Below are positions 27,410 through 36,082 of a stretch of DNA of 64,000 nucleotides, one piece after another (positions within the stretch are counted from its first letter, which is position 1; every line of letters starts with the position of its first letter). A program made the position numbers and the translations under genes. The notes under the pieces are model-generated. The model was not told where the DNA came from and made no database searches. It worked only from the letters and a program-made list of their open reading frames with translations. The DNA is from Desulfobacteraceae bacterium. GTDB lineage: Bacteria; Desulfobacterota; Desulfobacteria; Desulfobacterales; Desulfosarcinaceae. The stretch is taken from NCBI GenBank assembly GCA_013003715.1, contig JABDIN010000107.1, positions 41,166 through 105,165 of the forward strand, in the 5' to 3' direction.

Positions 27410-28408
27410 TTAAAAACCGCTCGCGGCGGTGGTGAGTATTTGCCTGCCCCTTGTTTCGAAAAGGTCCGGGTATAACAGGTGGCCGATGGTAAAAATCCCC
27501 TCGAGTATTCGAAACGTGGGTCTCGAGACGATCTTTTCATCCACCAGGTGGATCTGATTGTGCTGAATCGCCTTGATCAGATGAAACCCCGGTTCGTTTC
27601 TGATCATGTCTGTTGTGACGGCATTCATGGTACCGGTTTGTGCCAGGTAGACATCGATATTCGATGCGTGGGACAGGATACGCTCTTTTCCGAACGCGGC
27701 GATATTCGAGTTTCTCATGGGGGCTGCATCCACCGCCACGTTGACGCCCCCGGCTGTCTGCAAGGCAAAGACGGCCATGGACCGGGGTGAAAAAGTTTTC
27801 ATTTTCCGGTGGATGGCCTCGAAATAGACGCTCTTTTGATCGGACAGCCCGCGGGTGAGCAGACGAAAATCATGAATGGCCTGCCGGAAGTGTTCCACCA
27901 TTTTCAGCGCCGGCTCGCTTTTGCCGGTCAAAAGACCGAGTAATTCCCAATAGGCATACATCTCTTCAACGGTGGTGGGTTGGATGGAGAACACAACGAT
28001 ACCGCTTTTTTCGAGCCGTTCAAACAATTTGGGATAACCACGGTCGAGCATGGGGCGGATCAGCACTAGGTCGGGCCGTGCCGCCAGGAATTTTTCGGCA
28101 TCATCACGCTGGAAAAACACCGGCTTTTTCAATGCGGCTTCGGGATAGGTTTCATGGCTGCTGACCCCGATGATTTCCGTGTCCAGGCCGAGCCGGAAAA
28201 GGTTTTCCGTATGTGCGCCGTAAAGTGAGATGATCTTTGTGAACGGCCGGCTGATCTCTACCCGGCGACCGGCCTGATCCTCGGTGATCCGGGTCCCGGA
28301 ATGCGCCATCGAGGCCGGTAGAACCATGCACACGAGGACGGCCACCACCAGCCACCACCGTTTTTCCGTGCACGCCGATTTGTCGGCCGCTGTTGGTATT
28401 GATTTCAT
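27410..28408 (-). CDS. btuF: Corrinoid ABC transporter, periplasmic binding protein (BtuF-like)
   Basis: The 332-aa protein has an N-terminal signal segment (WWLVVAVLVCMVLPASMAHS) and a type-III binding-protein fold. It starts at RITEDQAGRRVEISRPFTKII and contains LGLDTEIIGVSS and ARPDLVLIRPML. The family includes both B12 and Fe-siderophore binders. The cobalamin riboswitch and cbi genes favour a corrinoid. Its start overlaps the ATPase gene by 4 nt (ATGA type). Confidence 0.87.
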   Translation of the reverse strand: MKSIPTAADKSACTEKRWWLVVAVLVCMVLPASMAHSGTRITEDQAGRRVEISRPFTKIISLYGAHTENLFRLGLDTEIIGVSSHETYPEAALKKPVFFQRDDAEKFLAARPDLVLIRPMLDRGYPKLFERLEKSGIVVFSIQPTTVEEMYAYWELLGLLTGKSEPALKMVEHFRQAIHDFRLLTRGLSDQKSVYFEAIHRKMKTFSPRSMAVFALQTAGGVNVAVDAAPMRNSNIAAFGKERILSHASNIDVYLAQTGTMNAVTTDMIRNEPGFHLIKAIQHNQIHLVDEKIVSRPTFRILEGIFTIGHLLYPDLFETRGRQILTTAASGF

Positions 28409-29193
28409 TCAGCAAGGCCTCCGGGGTGGAACAGGGCCTGGTTGGCGTCCACAAACGGTTCGAATCGTACCATTGCCTTCACGTGAAAAATCGACGCCAC
28501 GGTATCTGCCGAAAAGACACTGTTGGTTGGGCCCTGGGCGCTGATGCAACCGTCTTTCATAAAGATGAGCTGGTCGCAGAACATGGCCGCCAGATTGATA
28601 TCCTGAAATACGGCGATCACCGTAGTGCCTTTTTTGTTAACCCGGTCTGCGGTGAGGGACAACAAGTTAAGGGCATGGTTGATATCCATATTGGAGGTGG
28701 CCTCGTCCAGAATCATTACCGGCGTGTTCTGGGCCAGGGCCCGGGCGAACACCACACGCTGTCGTTCACCACCGCTGAGTTCCGTTATCAGGCGATCGCT
28801 GAATTGCTCGGTGTCCGTTGATTCCATCACCGCCTGGACCGTCCGGGTGTCTTCCGATGATGGTGCTGAAAATCGCGGGATATGCGGATAGCGTCCCATC
28901 ATAACCACTTCATGGGCGGTGAAGGGAAAGTTGATATAGAAATTTTGCGGTACCAGGGCAATTTGCCGCGCCAGCTTTTTCTTGGCTATTGCGGTCAGTT
29001 CCTGCTCCCCGAACCGGATTTGCCCGGCGGACGGCTGCCGGAGTCTGGCCATCAGATCCAGCAGGGTGGTTTTGCCGCAGCCGTTGGGGCCTATGATACC
29101 ATAGAAATGGCCGGTCTCGAGGATCAGCGAAAGATCCGTGAAAACCCGACGGCCGGGGAAGCCAAAGGCAATATGATCGAGTCGGAATGCCAT
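28405..29193 (-). CDS. btuD: Corrinoid ABC transporter, ATP-binding protein (BtuD-like)
   Basis: The 262-aa ATPase has Walker A (GPNGCGKT), the signature LSGGERQR, Walker B (MILDEAT) and the Q-loop (LVPQNFYINFPFTAHEVVMMGRYPH), the FecE/BtuD arrangement. It couples ATP hydrolysis to import through the BtuC dimer. It lies 2 bp behind btuC and overlaps btuF. Confidence 0.9.
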   Translation of the reverse strand: MAFRLDHIAFGFPGRRVFTDLSLILETGHFYGIIGPNGCGKTTLLDLMARLRQPSAGQIRFGEQELTAIAKKKLARQIALVPQNFYINFPFTAHEVVMMGRYPHIPRFSAPSSEDTRTVQAVMESTDTEQFSDRLITELSGGERQRVVFARALAQNTPVMILDEATSNMDINHALNLLSLTADRVNKKGTTVIAVFQDINLAAMFCDQLIFMKDGCISAQGPTNSVFSADTVASIFHVKAMVRFEPFVDANQALFHPGGLAE

Positions 29194-29195
29194 GG

Positions 29196-30263
29196 CTAAA
29201 ACCCTTTCCCCTGGTGCTGTTTCTTCCGGAAGATGTAGCAGAAAAAGGGGCCGCCGATCAGTGCCGTCAATACGCCGATGGGAATCTCATGGGGCAGCAC
29301 CGCACGGGTGATGGTGTCGGCCGACAACATCAGCACGGCGCCGGCCAGCATGGATACCGGTATCAACCGCCGGTTGTCCGGACCGGTGACCAATCGCATC
29401 ATATGAGGTACCAGCAAACCGACGAAACCGATTATTCCGGATACCGAGACACACACAGCAGAGACAAGGGAGGCCGTCACCAATAAAACCAGCGGCACTT
29501 TTTTTACATCCACGCCCAGGGATGCGGCGCTTTTATGGCCCATGGAAAGCAGGTTGAGATCCCTGGCGAAAAACAGGAAAACACCGCATCCCGCAATGGC
29601 GGTGGCAGCCGTCAGGCCTGCGTCCGTCCATGTCTTGGAGGCAAAGCTCCCCAGCAACCAGAAGATGATGACGGCCACCTGTTCGTCGGCAATGTATTTG
29701 AGGAAACTGATGGCTGCCGATAAAATGGCCGCCACGATGATTCCCGACAGGATCAGATTGTTTGAGGATATCCCCTCATGGGTGCTGGACAGGTATATGA
29801 CCGCAAACAAGGTGAGTGTCGATCCAAGGAAAGCCAGCAGGGGAACAGACAATGTGCTCATGATCTGCAGATTTAAAATGAACGCCAGGGAAGCACCGAA
29901 GGCGGCACCGGCCGATACGCCGAGTGTATAGGGATCGGCGAGCGGGTTCAACAGGATGCCCTGGAATACGGTACCGGACATGGCCAGTCCACCGCCCACC
30001 GCCGCAGCGGTCAGGATGCGCGGTAACCGGACATCCATAATGATGACGGGCAGGATCTGGTCCAGGGTGTTGATGGACTGAATGTTCCCGCTGATCTTCG
30101 CATAGAAAATGCGAATCACATCAGACCATGGGATTTGAATGTACCCCATACCGGTGGAGATGACCACCACCGCACCGAGAATGACCGTCATCGCCAGCAA
30201 TTGTATGCCGGTGGCGGTTTTCACGATGGATACGGCGTGCGGGTTTTTCAATTGATGTTTCAT
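29196..30263 (-). CDS. btuC: Corrinoid ABC transporter, permease (BtuC/FecCD family)
   Basis: The 355-aa permease has about ten transmembrane helices. It contains the FecCD signatures RLPRILTAAAVGGGLAMSGTVFQG, LGVSAGAAFGASLAF, and near the C-terminus FVGLLVPHMMRLVTGPDNRRLIP (coupling region). It is the first gene after the cobalamin riboswitch and its terminator, so it should be repressed by high intracellular B12. Confidence 0.92.
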   Translation of the reverse strand: MKHQLKNPHAVSIVKTATGIQLLAMTVILGAVVVISTGMGYIQIPWSDVIRIFYAKISGNIQSINTLDQILPVIIMDVRLPRILTAAAVGGGLAMSGTVFQGILLNPLADPYTLGVSAGAAFGASLAFILNLQIMSTLSVPLLAFLGSTLTLFAVIYLSSTHEGISSNNLILSGIIVAAILSAAISFLKYIADEQVAVIIFWLLGSFASKTWTDAGLTAATAIAGCGVFLFFARDLNLLSMGHKSAASLGVDVKKVPLVLLVTASLVSAVCVSVSGIIGFVGLLVPHMMRLVTGPDNRRLIPVSMLAGAVLMLSADTITRAVLPHEIPIGVLTALIGGPFFCYIFRKKQHQGKGF

Positions 30264-30317
30264 GACGTATTATGCATCGCTTTCCCATCGGCCCGGCGGG
30301 CTGACCATGGGGCAACA

Positions 30318-30357
30318 ATAAAAAAAGCCCTTCAAGCGCCTAATGGCTTGAAGGGCT
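30318..30357 (-). terminator. Intrinsic terminator behind the cobalamin riboswitch
   Basis: On the minus strand a perfect 12-bp stem (30346-30357 with 30326-30337, AGCCCTTCAAGC / GCTTGAAGGGCT, 8-nt loop) is followed directly by a run of seven T. It lies between the riboswitch aptamer and btuC, so it is most likely the expression platform: B12 binding would favour this hairpin and stop transcription. The competing antiterminator is not resolved. Confidence 0.92.
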
Positions 30358-30424
30358 GCACCCAGCTTGCTTGACCCTTTTTCGTTTGCCGCCCATTTAC
30401 GTGCCTCGATGGAATGAACAGCTA

Positions 30425-30609
30425 TCCAAAAGGCAGGTCTTCTGGCTTCCCTTCCCCCACGGTGGCCTTCCCATCTCGCTTATATCGAAACAGTGGCATC
30501 GATGACCATGGGCGTTCCCTTTCCATTCCAACGTGAAAGGGTGGGGTCACAGCGGCGGGACCGCTCCCGTTTTTAACGGGATTCCCTATTAAGCAATGTT
30601 GCACCTTTA
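30425..30609 (-). ncRNA. Cobalamin riboswitch
   Basis: Read on the minus strand, the element opens with GGTGC and AATAGGGAA. It continues with CGGGAGCGGTCCCGCCGCTG TGA, and ends with the B12-box AAGCCAGAAGACCTGCC (plus-strand 30431-30447). These are the conserved blocks of the cobalamin-sensing aptamer in the right order and spacing. It controls the downstream btuCDF-cbi-cob genes. The RACo gene ends 47 bp upstream. Confidence 0.96.
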
Positions 30610-30618
30610 ATAGAGAAT

Positions 30619-30647
30619 CTCTTAGATGAATTCATATTGATAGTCAA
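30619..30647 (-). promoter_or_regulatory. Candidate sigma-70 promoter for the B12 operon
   Basis: Just upstream of the riboswitch on the minus strand lies TTGACT (30647-30642), a 17-nt spacer and TAAGAG (30624-30619). The -35 is good and the -10 is weak. It is the only place for a promoter between the RACo stop and the start of the aptamer. Transcription would begin about at the first riboswitch bases. Confidence 0.45.
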
Positions 30648-30655
30648 CTTAAACT

Positions 30656-32605
30656 TCACCCTTGCCCGCGGCGTCTCCGGGCCACACGATCCTTAACCTT
30701 GGGGAACAAGTCCAGATCGGTGTGCGGTAGAAACAGTGCCGCGATATAATGGTCCATATACGAACTGGTTTCAGACAGCTCAAAGTTGGTCATCATGTTG
30801 GTAACTTCCACAACGTGCTGGCGAATGCTGTTGGTCAATGAACTCATTTTTGCGCCCATGAGGGAGGAATTGCCCACATAGGTCACTTTGTCCGGATCGA
30901 TTTCGGGAAGCAATCCGATGACCATGGCCCTTTCCAGGTCCACATAGCTGCCGAATCCACCGGCCAGGATGATTTGATCCAGGTCGCTGATGCTGAGCCC
31001 GACTTCGTCCAGAAGGGTGAGGCAGCCGCTGTAAATGGCCCCTTTCGCCCGGATAAGATTGTCAATATCGATTTCCGTGAGAACAATATCCCGGTCGATT
31101 TGGGTATCCGCCCGCCAGGCCAGCACGTATTCATAAATATCATTCCGGCAGCGGATACGGGAACTGTTCCGATCCCGGTCATATTTGCCCTGGCTGTCGA
31201 TGACGCCGGTTTCAAACAAGGCGGCCACGATGGTGATCAGACCGGAGCCGCAAATACCTTTCGGCCGGACATTGCCGATGGTAATATTCATGGGTTCGAG
31301 GCTTGCGGGATCGATGGAAAAGTCTTCGATGGCGCCTTTGGCGGCGCGCATGCCAAACTCGAGCCCACCACCTTCGAATGCCGGTCCGGCACTGCAGGCG
31401 GCGCATGCCATCCAATCCTTGTTTCCGACGACAATTTCCGCATTGGTACCAATATCCATGAACAGGGTCAGCTTGTCCGTCCGGTACATGCCGGAACCCA
31501 TGACACCGGCCACAATATCCCCGCCCACATAACTGGAAACCTGGGGATAAACCAGGGCGGTGACGTGGCTGCCCAATTCAAGCCCGAGCTGCCGGGCATT
31601 GACCGGTGGGTAAATAGTGGATGCCGGGACATACGGTGAGCGGCGTATGTAACGCGGGTTGATCCTCAACATCAACTGCGTCATGGTGGTGTTCCCGGCG
31701 ATGGTGATGGTGGAGATATCCTCGGGATCTATCTTGCTCTTGCCCATGACCTTGTTGATGATGGTGTTCATCGTTTCGATGACCACCTGGTTGATTTTCT
31801 CCAGCCCGTCGCCTTTTTCCGCATACATGATTCTGGTGATGACATCCTCACCATAGCTGATCTGGCCGTTAAACTCACCGTGCTCGGCCACTATTTCGCC
31901 GGTGATCAGATTCACGAGTTGTCCATAAACCGTTGTGGTGCCGATATCCATGGCAATGGCATAGTTCCGGTCGGTGGTGTCGCCGGACTGAACGTTCACC
32001 AGCCGGTTTTTACCCTCCGGGCGGACCGGTCTCAGCAGAGTGGCGGTAACTTTAAAATCCTCTTGTCTGAACACATCCGGGATCTTTCGGATAACCGGCA
32101 GACTGACTTCCATTCGATGCTCGTTATGGCGCAATTTCAAATAGCTCACCAACCGTGATACATCCGGTAAATTGTCCTGCCGCTCGGGTGGCGGAAGCTC
32201 CAGATATATTTTTTCCACCGGTGGTATGAAAAGCCCGGCTTCCTTCAAATCCCCCAGATCCATTTGCTGGATCTTCGCGGTCTGGCGACCGGTAGGCGCC
32301 GTATTCAATATCGCTTTATCCACCGTTGATTCCACAGGTATCCGGACAGTGACATCATCGACCACCACGGCCTTGCACGCCAATCGATATCCCTTGTCCA
32401 CATCCTCCGGTGACAATCTATCCGATAATCCATCGGCAACCTCTCCGGATTCTATGATAACGCGGCATTTTCCGCACACGCCTTCACCGCCGCATGAGGC
32501 GTTAATGTGTATCCCCGTTTCCAGCGCTGCGCGAAGAATTGTTTCGCCGGGCGCAACTTTCACACCATGGTCATGGGGGAGAAACGTTATTTTTTTACTC
32601 GCCAT
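30656..32605 (-). CDS. RACo-like corrinoid-activating ASKHA/ferredoxin protein
   Basis: The 649-aa protein is a reductive activator of corrinoid proteins: it spends ATP to return Co(II) to the active Co(I) state. The N-terminal [2Fe-2S] ferredoxin domain has C38, C44, C47 and C77. The linker (about 110-200) is followed by an ASKHA ATPase with MDIGTTTVYGQLV, ITIAGNTTMTQLML and FMDIGTNAEIVVGN (the DUF4445 C-terminal region). Its stop lies 47 bp before the cobalamin riboswitch. The corrinoid partner, a methyltransferase or CoFeSP, is not in the window. Confidence 0.9.
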   Translation of the reverse strand: MASKKITFLPHDHGVKVAPGETILRAALETGIHINASCGGEGVCGKCRVIIESGEVADGLSDRLSPEDVDKGYRLACKAVVVDDVTVRIPVESTVDKAILNTAPTGRQTAKIQQMDLGDLKEAGLFIPPVEKIYLELPPPERQDNLPDVSRLVSYLKLRHNEHRMEVSLPVIRKIPDVFRQEDFKVTATLLRPVRPEGKNRLVNVQSGDTTDRNYAIAMDIGTTTVYGQLVNLITGEIVAEHGEFNGQISYGEDVITRIMYAEKGDGLEKINQVVIETMNTIINKVMGKSKIDPEDISTITIAGNTTMTQLMLRINPRYIRRSPYVPASTIYPPVNARQLGLELGSHVTALVYPQVSSYVGGDIVAGVMGSGMYRTDKLTLFMDIGTNAEIVVGNKDWMACAACSAGPAFEGGGLEFGMRAAKGAIEDFSIDPASLEPMNITIGNVRPKGICGSGLITIVAALFETGVIDSQGKYDRDRNSSRIRCRNDIYEYVLAWRADTQIDRDIVLTEIDIDNLIRAKGAIYSGCLTLLDEVGLSISDLDQIILAGGFGSYVDLERAMVIGLLPEIDPDKVTYVGNSSLMGAKMSSLTNSIRQHVVEVTNMMTNFELSETSSYMDHYIAALFLPHTDLDLFPKVKDRVARRRRGQG

Positions 32606-32823
32606 TTATCACCTCTTTTGCCTATTTATGTTCCGATCCGTTTCTTGCTGATCACCAACATAGTAATGATCCACAAAAAAGCCACAATAATGACATTGAA
32701 TCAAGTTATTTCGGCTTCTATTATCAATTGACCCGTATAAGCCTCAGGCGTGACGGAAACATGGACCTGAGCGGGCGGCGTCCGTTACCGGCGGACCGAA
32801 GATACGAATGGTTGCTCACGGGT

Positions 32824-33471
32824 TTATCCGGTGGTAAGGGCGACAAGTGAGAAAATGGCCGAATTGGCCAGGGTGTGAATAATCATGGGCGCCAGGAGAC
32901 TGTTGCTCTTTTCATAGGCGAAGCCGAATACGATGCCCCCGATGATCTGTGTGATCGGTACGGCATGCACACCATGCAGGGCGGCAAATAATGCCGTACT
33001 GGCGACCAGGGCTGTCGGCAATCCCCATCTTCTGAGATAACCGAACAGCATGCCTCTGAAAAACAACTCCTCCGCCACGGGGGAGACAATGGCGCCGACC
33101 AGGAAGAAGAACAGGACACCGGTGGTGGTGTCGGGTAATGTCATTTTAAAATAAACAATGGGGTTGATCCGGGCGATAAACAGTATGGCGCCGATTACAG
33201 CGACGATGGCCCCGAAGCAGATGGACCACCATATGCCGGTTTTAAGGCCGTTGCGCATTCCCATTGGATTGAGGCCGATGACCGTCAAGCCGCCGCCCAT
33301 GGTATGAAGATATGCCAGAATCAGTAATATTTCCACTGCCCGGGCGACAGCGGTCCTGGTCAGGTGCGGATACCATGCGCCGAACGGGAACAGGCTGGTT
33401 ACCCACTCCACCGCAATGACAATACAAAAGACAACAATCAGTTTATCGAACGAGACTTTTCTTGTTTCCAT
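32824..33471 (-). CDS. CPBP-family intramembrane metalloprotease
   Basis: The 215-aa membrane protein carries the CPBP/Abi motifs: EELFFRGMLFGYLRR (catalytic Glu pair), FAALHG (His) and APMIIHTLANS (His). About six to seven hydrophobic segments are present. ATG 33471 (METRKVSF) overlaps the end of the upstream HEAT-repeat protein gene by 34 nt; the open frame extends to 33516. The overlap suggests the two are translated together. The substrate is unknown. The 218-bp gap on its far side, to the RACo start, holds nothing I recognise. Confidence 0.85.
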   Translation of the reverse strand: METRKVSFDKLIVVFCIVIAVEWVTSLFPFGAWYPHLTRTAVARAVEILLILAYLHTMGGGLTVIGLNPMGMRNGLKTGIWWSICFGAIVAVIGAILFIARINPIVYFKMTLPDTTTGVLFFFLVGAIVSPVAEELFFRGMLFGYLRRWGLPTALVASTALFAALHGVHAVPITQIIGGIVFGFAYEKSNSLLAPMIIHTLANSAIFSLVALTTG

Positions 33472-34934
33472 CCGAGCGATCTCAGTGCCCTGTATCCATA
33501 TCCCTGGGCATACCAATGGTCATACTTTTCTATTTTTTTCAGGATTATGGGGACGGCCTTTTGGTTGCCCCGCGCGCCGATGGCATAAAAGGCCTGGCAA
33601 ACCACATTGGGGTGGGGGTCATCCAGCAGCATCAGCAGGTCCGCATAGGTGTCCGGTGACCGGCTTTTACCCAGTGCACGTGCCAGCCAATACCGTTCCG
33701 GGATATTGCCTGTAGTCAGCAGGTCCTTATAAACGGGGAATTCCACCAGATCCATGTTCTGATCGTGTATGCGTTTCAATGCCCCCACACGTGTCTGCCA
33801 CTGGTCAGCGGCAATTGCCGTTTGAACATCCTGGATACCGCTCTCATATCGGTTCCCTTTAAATACGGGCCAGAACAATGCTATCCCCGCAATAAAGCAG
33901 ACCACCGCCGTTGCGAGCGAAGCGCCCACCGGCCCGAAAAGCTTGCCGAAGATGAAGCTTAAGGACAGGTAGCTGATGCTGAACAGCAGCAAGGGGAATC
34001 CTATCAACAGTCCATAAAAACAAACTGTTCGGAAAAACCGGTGTCGATCCGTTTTTTCCGAAAACTGCGTCAGGCCAGGCAGGGGATCGGCGCTGAATTC
34101 CGCAACAGGAATGGACACAACCTGTTTATCACCGGAGGACAGGAACATCATCTGGTCCTTGATTGAAATGGTGATATCCGCATCCCGCCGGGACCCGATG
34201 TCCAGGTAATTTAGATTCCTCAGGGATCGCTCCACCCTCTCTTTTGACTCCCCGGCATCGGTTGCTCTGAAATTCACGCTTTTAAGGAGCTGATGATCGA
34301 CCCGTTTGAAGGTGTTCACCGGGTATAGGGTGTAGGCATAATAATAGTCATTGATTTTTTGCCCGATTGGATTACCGAGGAGCAGATAATCCCTTACGCT
34401 CAGGAACATGGTGTCGCGGAATTGCGTGGTCCACATCAATGCCAGGACTGCCACCGCCATCACCGGCAGGGCGGAGTGCCGCCAGGATACCAGTGCATTG
34501 CCCCGGGGCGTGTTTCGCCACAAAATGATGCCGACAACGGCCGGCAGGAGTGAAAAATAAGCGGTTTCAATCGCCAGTATTCCCTTGGAATTTACGACAA
34601 TGTTTATAAAAAGCCATATTAGAAAAAGCGGCATATAGAACACCCGCCGATCCGGGAAGAACCGACGCCACACACTCACCACGACAAGGGTTGCCATGAT
34701 CATGCCCGCACCGATGGTGACGGTGAAAAAGAGCCCCCCCCAGAAGGCGGCCTTCAGTTCCACCGCCTTATCGAGAACAGCTGGCGAGGGCACCGTAAAA
34801 TAACCCGCATCCGCAAGAACCTGGAGATGGTGAGATAATTCCGAGTTGGAAAGATGCACCTGAATAGTCGCCAATGTCTGGGCGATGGCCAAACCTGCAA
34901 AAATGGCAAGTAGATATGCTCTGGTTTTATCCAT
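33438..34934 (-). CDS. Polytopic membrane protein with C-terminal HEAT-like repeats
   Basis: I do not recognise a named family. The 498-aa protein begins MDKTRAYLLAIFAGLAIAQT. It has several N-terminal membrane helices, a soluble central region (about 200-300), then further helices (RFFRTVCFYGLLIGFPLLLF). A short C-terminal HEAT/armadillo-like repeat domain follows, with YWLARALGKSRSPDTYADLL and the pattern DPHPNVVCQAFYAIGARG. I use ATG 34934, which has a ggaa site; the frame extends to 34967. It overlaps the CPBP protease gene, so a joint membrane function is possible. Confidence 0.7.
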   Translation of the reverse strand: MDKTRAYLLAIFAGLAIAQTLATIQVHLSNSELSHHLQVLADAGYFTVPSPAVLDKAVELKAAFWGGLFFTVTIGAGMIMATLVVVSVWRRFFPDRRVFYMPLFLIWLFINIVVNSKGILAIETAYFSLLPAVVGIILWRNTPRGNALVSWRHSALPVMAVAVLALMWTTQFRDTMFLSVRDYLLLGNPIGQKINDYYYAYTLYPVNTFKRVDHQLLKSVNFRATDAGESKERVERSLRNLNYLDIGSRRDADITISIKDQMMFLSSGDKQVVSIPVAEFSADPLPGLTQFSEKTDRHRFFRTVCFYGLLIGFPLLLFSISYLSLSFIFGKLFGPVGASLATAVVCFIAGIALFWPVFKGNRYESGIQDVQTAIAADQWQTRVGALKRIHDQNMDLVEFPVYKDLLTTGNIPERYWLARALGKSRSPDTYADLLMLLDDPHPNVVCQAFYAIGARGNQKAVPIILKKIEKYDHWYAQGYGYRALRSLGWKQEKSRSIN

Positions 34935-35162
34935 ATTGTTTTCCGGTACTGGATGATTTGAAAGCATCAGCTATCGGACAACATAGCTCATCCGGTCAAT
35001 TGAGTCAAAACCTGCTGGCCCGGATCACCGGGCAACCACCTTTGAGATCGGCTCAGATTTTCTAAGTATACATTTTTTTAGAGAAGACGCTGATAATGAC
35101 CCATTATTTATCCGGCAACTAAATTAGGTAAAGTGACGTATCGCTGATTCGCGTAATGAGTT

Positions 35163-35250
35163 TCCGGCGGAACGCGCTGGGGACAAGCCTTCTTGCAGCC
35201 ACCGCCTCCCACAAACCAGAAATACGAGTTTTGCGTATTTATCCGCCGGA
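35163..35250. repeat. Inverted repeat with nested hairpin
   Basis: A perfect 9-bp inverted repeat, TCCGGCGGA (35163-35171) and TCCGCCGGA (35242-35250), encloses 70 bp. Inside, AAATACG (35220-35226) pairs with CGTATTT (35234-35240). This could fold into a two-stem RNA or be a mobile-element end. No known riboswitch family fits. Confidence 0.5.
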
Positions 35251-35265
35251 GCAATAATAATGACA

Positions 35266-35351
35266 AATGTCAAATGAAGGTATTCTACCGATATTTAATC
35301 TCCTGTCCTATGGTTTTTGTGGAATTAGATAACATACCATCATTTGACATT
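35266..35351. repeat. Dispersed inverted-repeat element, compact copy
   Basis: The left arm at 35266-35286 (ATGTCAAATGAAGGTATTCT core) and the right arm at 35331-35351 are near-perfect inverted copies about 21 bp long, separated by 44 bp. The same arm sequence occurs at 49.2 kb and, as one arm, at 10.1 kb. Confidence 0.75.
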
Positions 35352-35851
35352 AAATTGCATGTAGTCCCATATGGGAAAGGTGAAGGTTGACATGATTAGG
35401 TGCTTACAAAGACAAATGCGGTCGCCCGGACCCGAATCATGAGATATGTTTCCGCCGGGATCATGGAATGGTGCGTCCGGAGAACAGGGGGTGGGGATAT
35501 GGACCCGCAGTGTTTAACCTGCAAGCGTATTTGCCGAGAAAAACAGCTTGCGGGGAGGACATCATCAGGGCCGATGCTTGCCGGCCGTTTACGGCCATGG
35601 GCGCAGATATGGTGCAGTGAACCTTTCAATAGCGGGCCACGCTCTTTCCGTGGATAGCTGTGAGTGGAAAATATCTCAACAGTCTATACATTGAAGGTGC
35701 TGCAACTCTGTTACCGGGAACTGTGGTACCGCGTTTACCTCAGATATGTGCATTGGACGGGATTGCCGAATGAATAGCAAATGACACGAACCCACCGATT
35801 CACCGGCAAGTTAACCTGGAGCGCGGAACAAACAACCGGACTCGGATATGG

Positions 35852-36082
35852 CTATTCTATAATTTCCAACACCGTTCGTTTTTTAGCTTTAGATGACACG
35901 GCGCTCAGAATCGTTCTCATGGCCTGCGCTGTCCGGCCTTGTTTACCAATCACCTTGCCGAGATCATCTTTTGCCACTTTCAGTTCCAATACGGTTGTCA
36001 TATTGCCTTCCACTTCCGACACGGAAACGTCATCGGGGCTATCCACCAAAGTTTGGGCAATGTAGTGAATGAGTTCTCTCAT
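35852..36082 (-). CDS. khpA: KH-domain RNA-binding protein KhpA
   Basis: The 76-aa protein is a single KH domain of the KhpA (YlqC) type. It has the RNA-binding loop GKVIGKQGRTAQAMRTIL. KhpA proteins bind RNA, often together with KhpB, and influence cell division and translation. ATG 36082 follows a ggagga site. The gene usually sits between rpsP and rimM; here it stands alone between unrelated loci. Confidence 0.93.
   Translation of the reverse strand: MRELIHYIAQTLVDSPDDVSVSEVEGNMTTVLELKVAKDDLGKVIGKQGRTAQAMRTILSAVSSKAKKRTVLEIIE

Larger units (their letters stand above)
34935..35851. other. Gap without a convincing gene between membrane protein and khpA
   Basis: The 0.9-kb stretch holds two structured repeats (35163-35250 and 35266-35351) and otherwise looks non-coding. 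A plus-strand open frame at 35400-35657 (85 aa, with CLTCKRIC) lacks a ribosome-binding site and resembles nothing I know. I regard it as spurious. Confidence 0.5.

Noticed and set aside
35163..35250. Integron attC site
   Set aside because: The inverted repeat lacks the GTTRRRY/RYYYAAC core ends and no integrase is nearby.
35400..35657. 85-aa plus-strand ORF with CLTCKRIC
   Set aside because: No ribosome-binding site, low-complexity composition and no resemblance to a known protein; it lies in a stretch of repeats.
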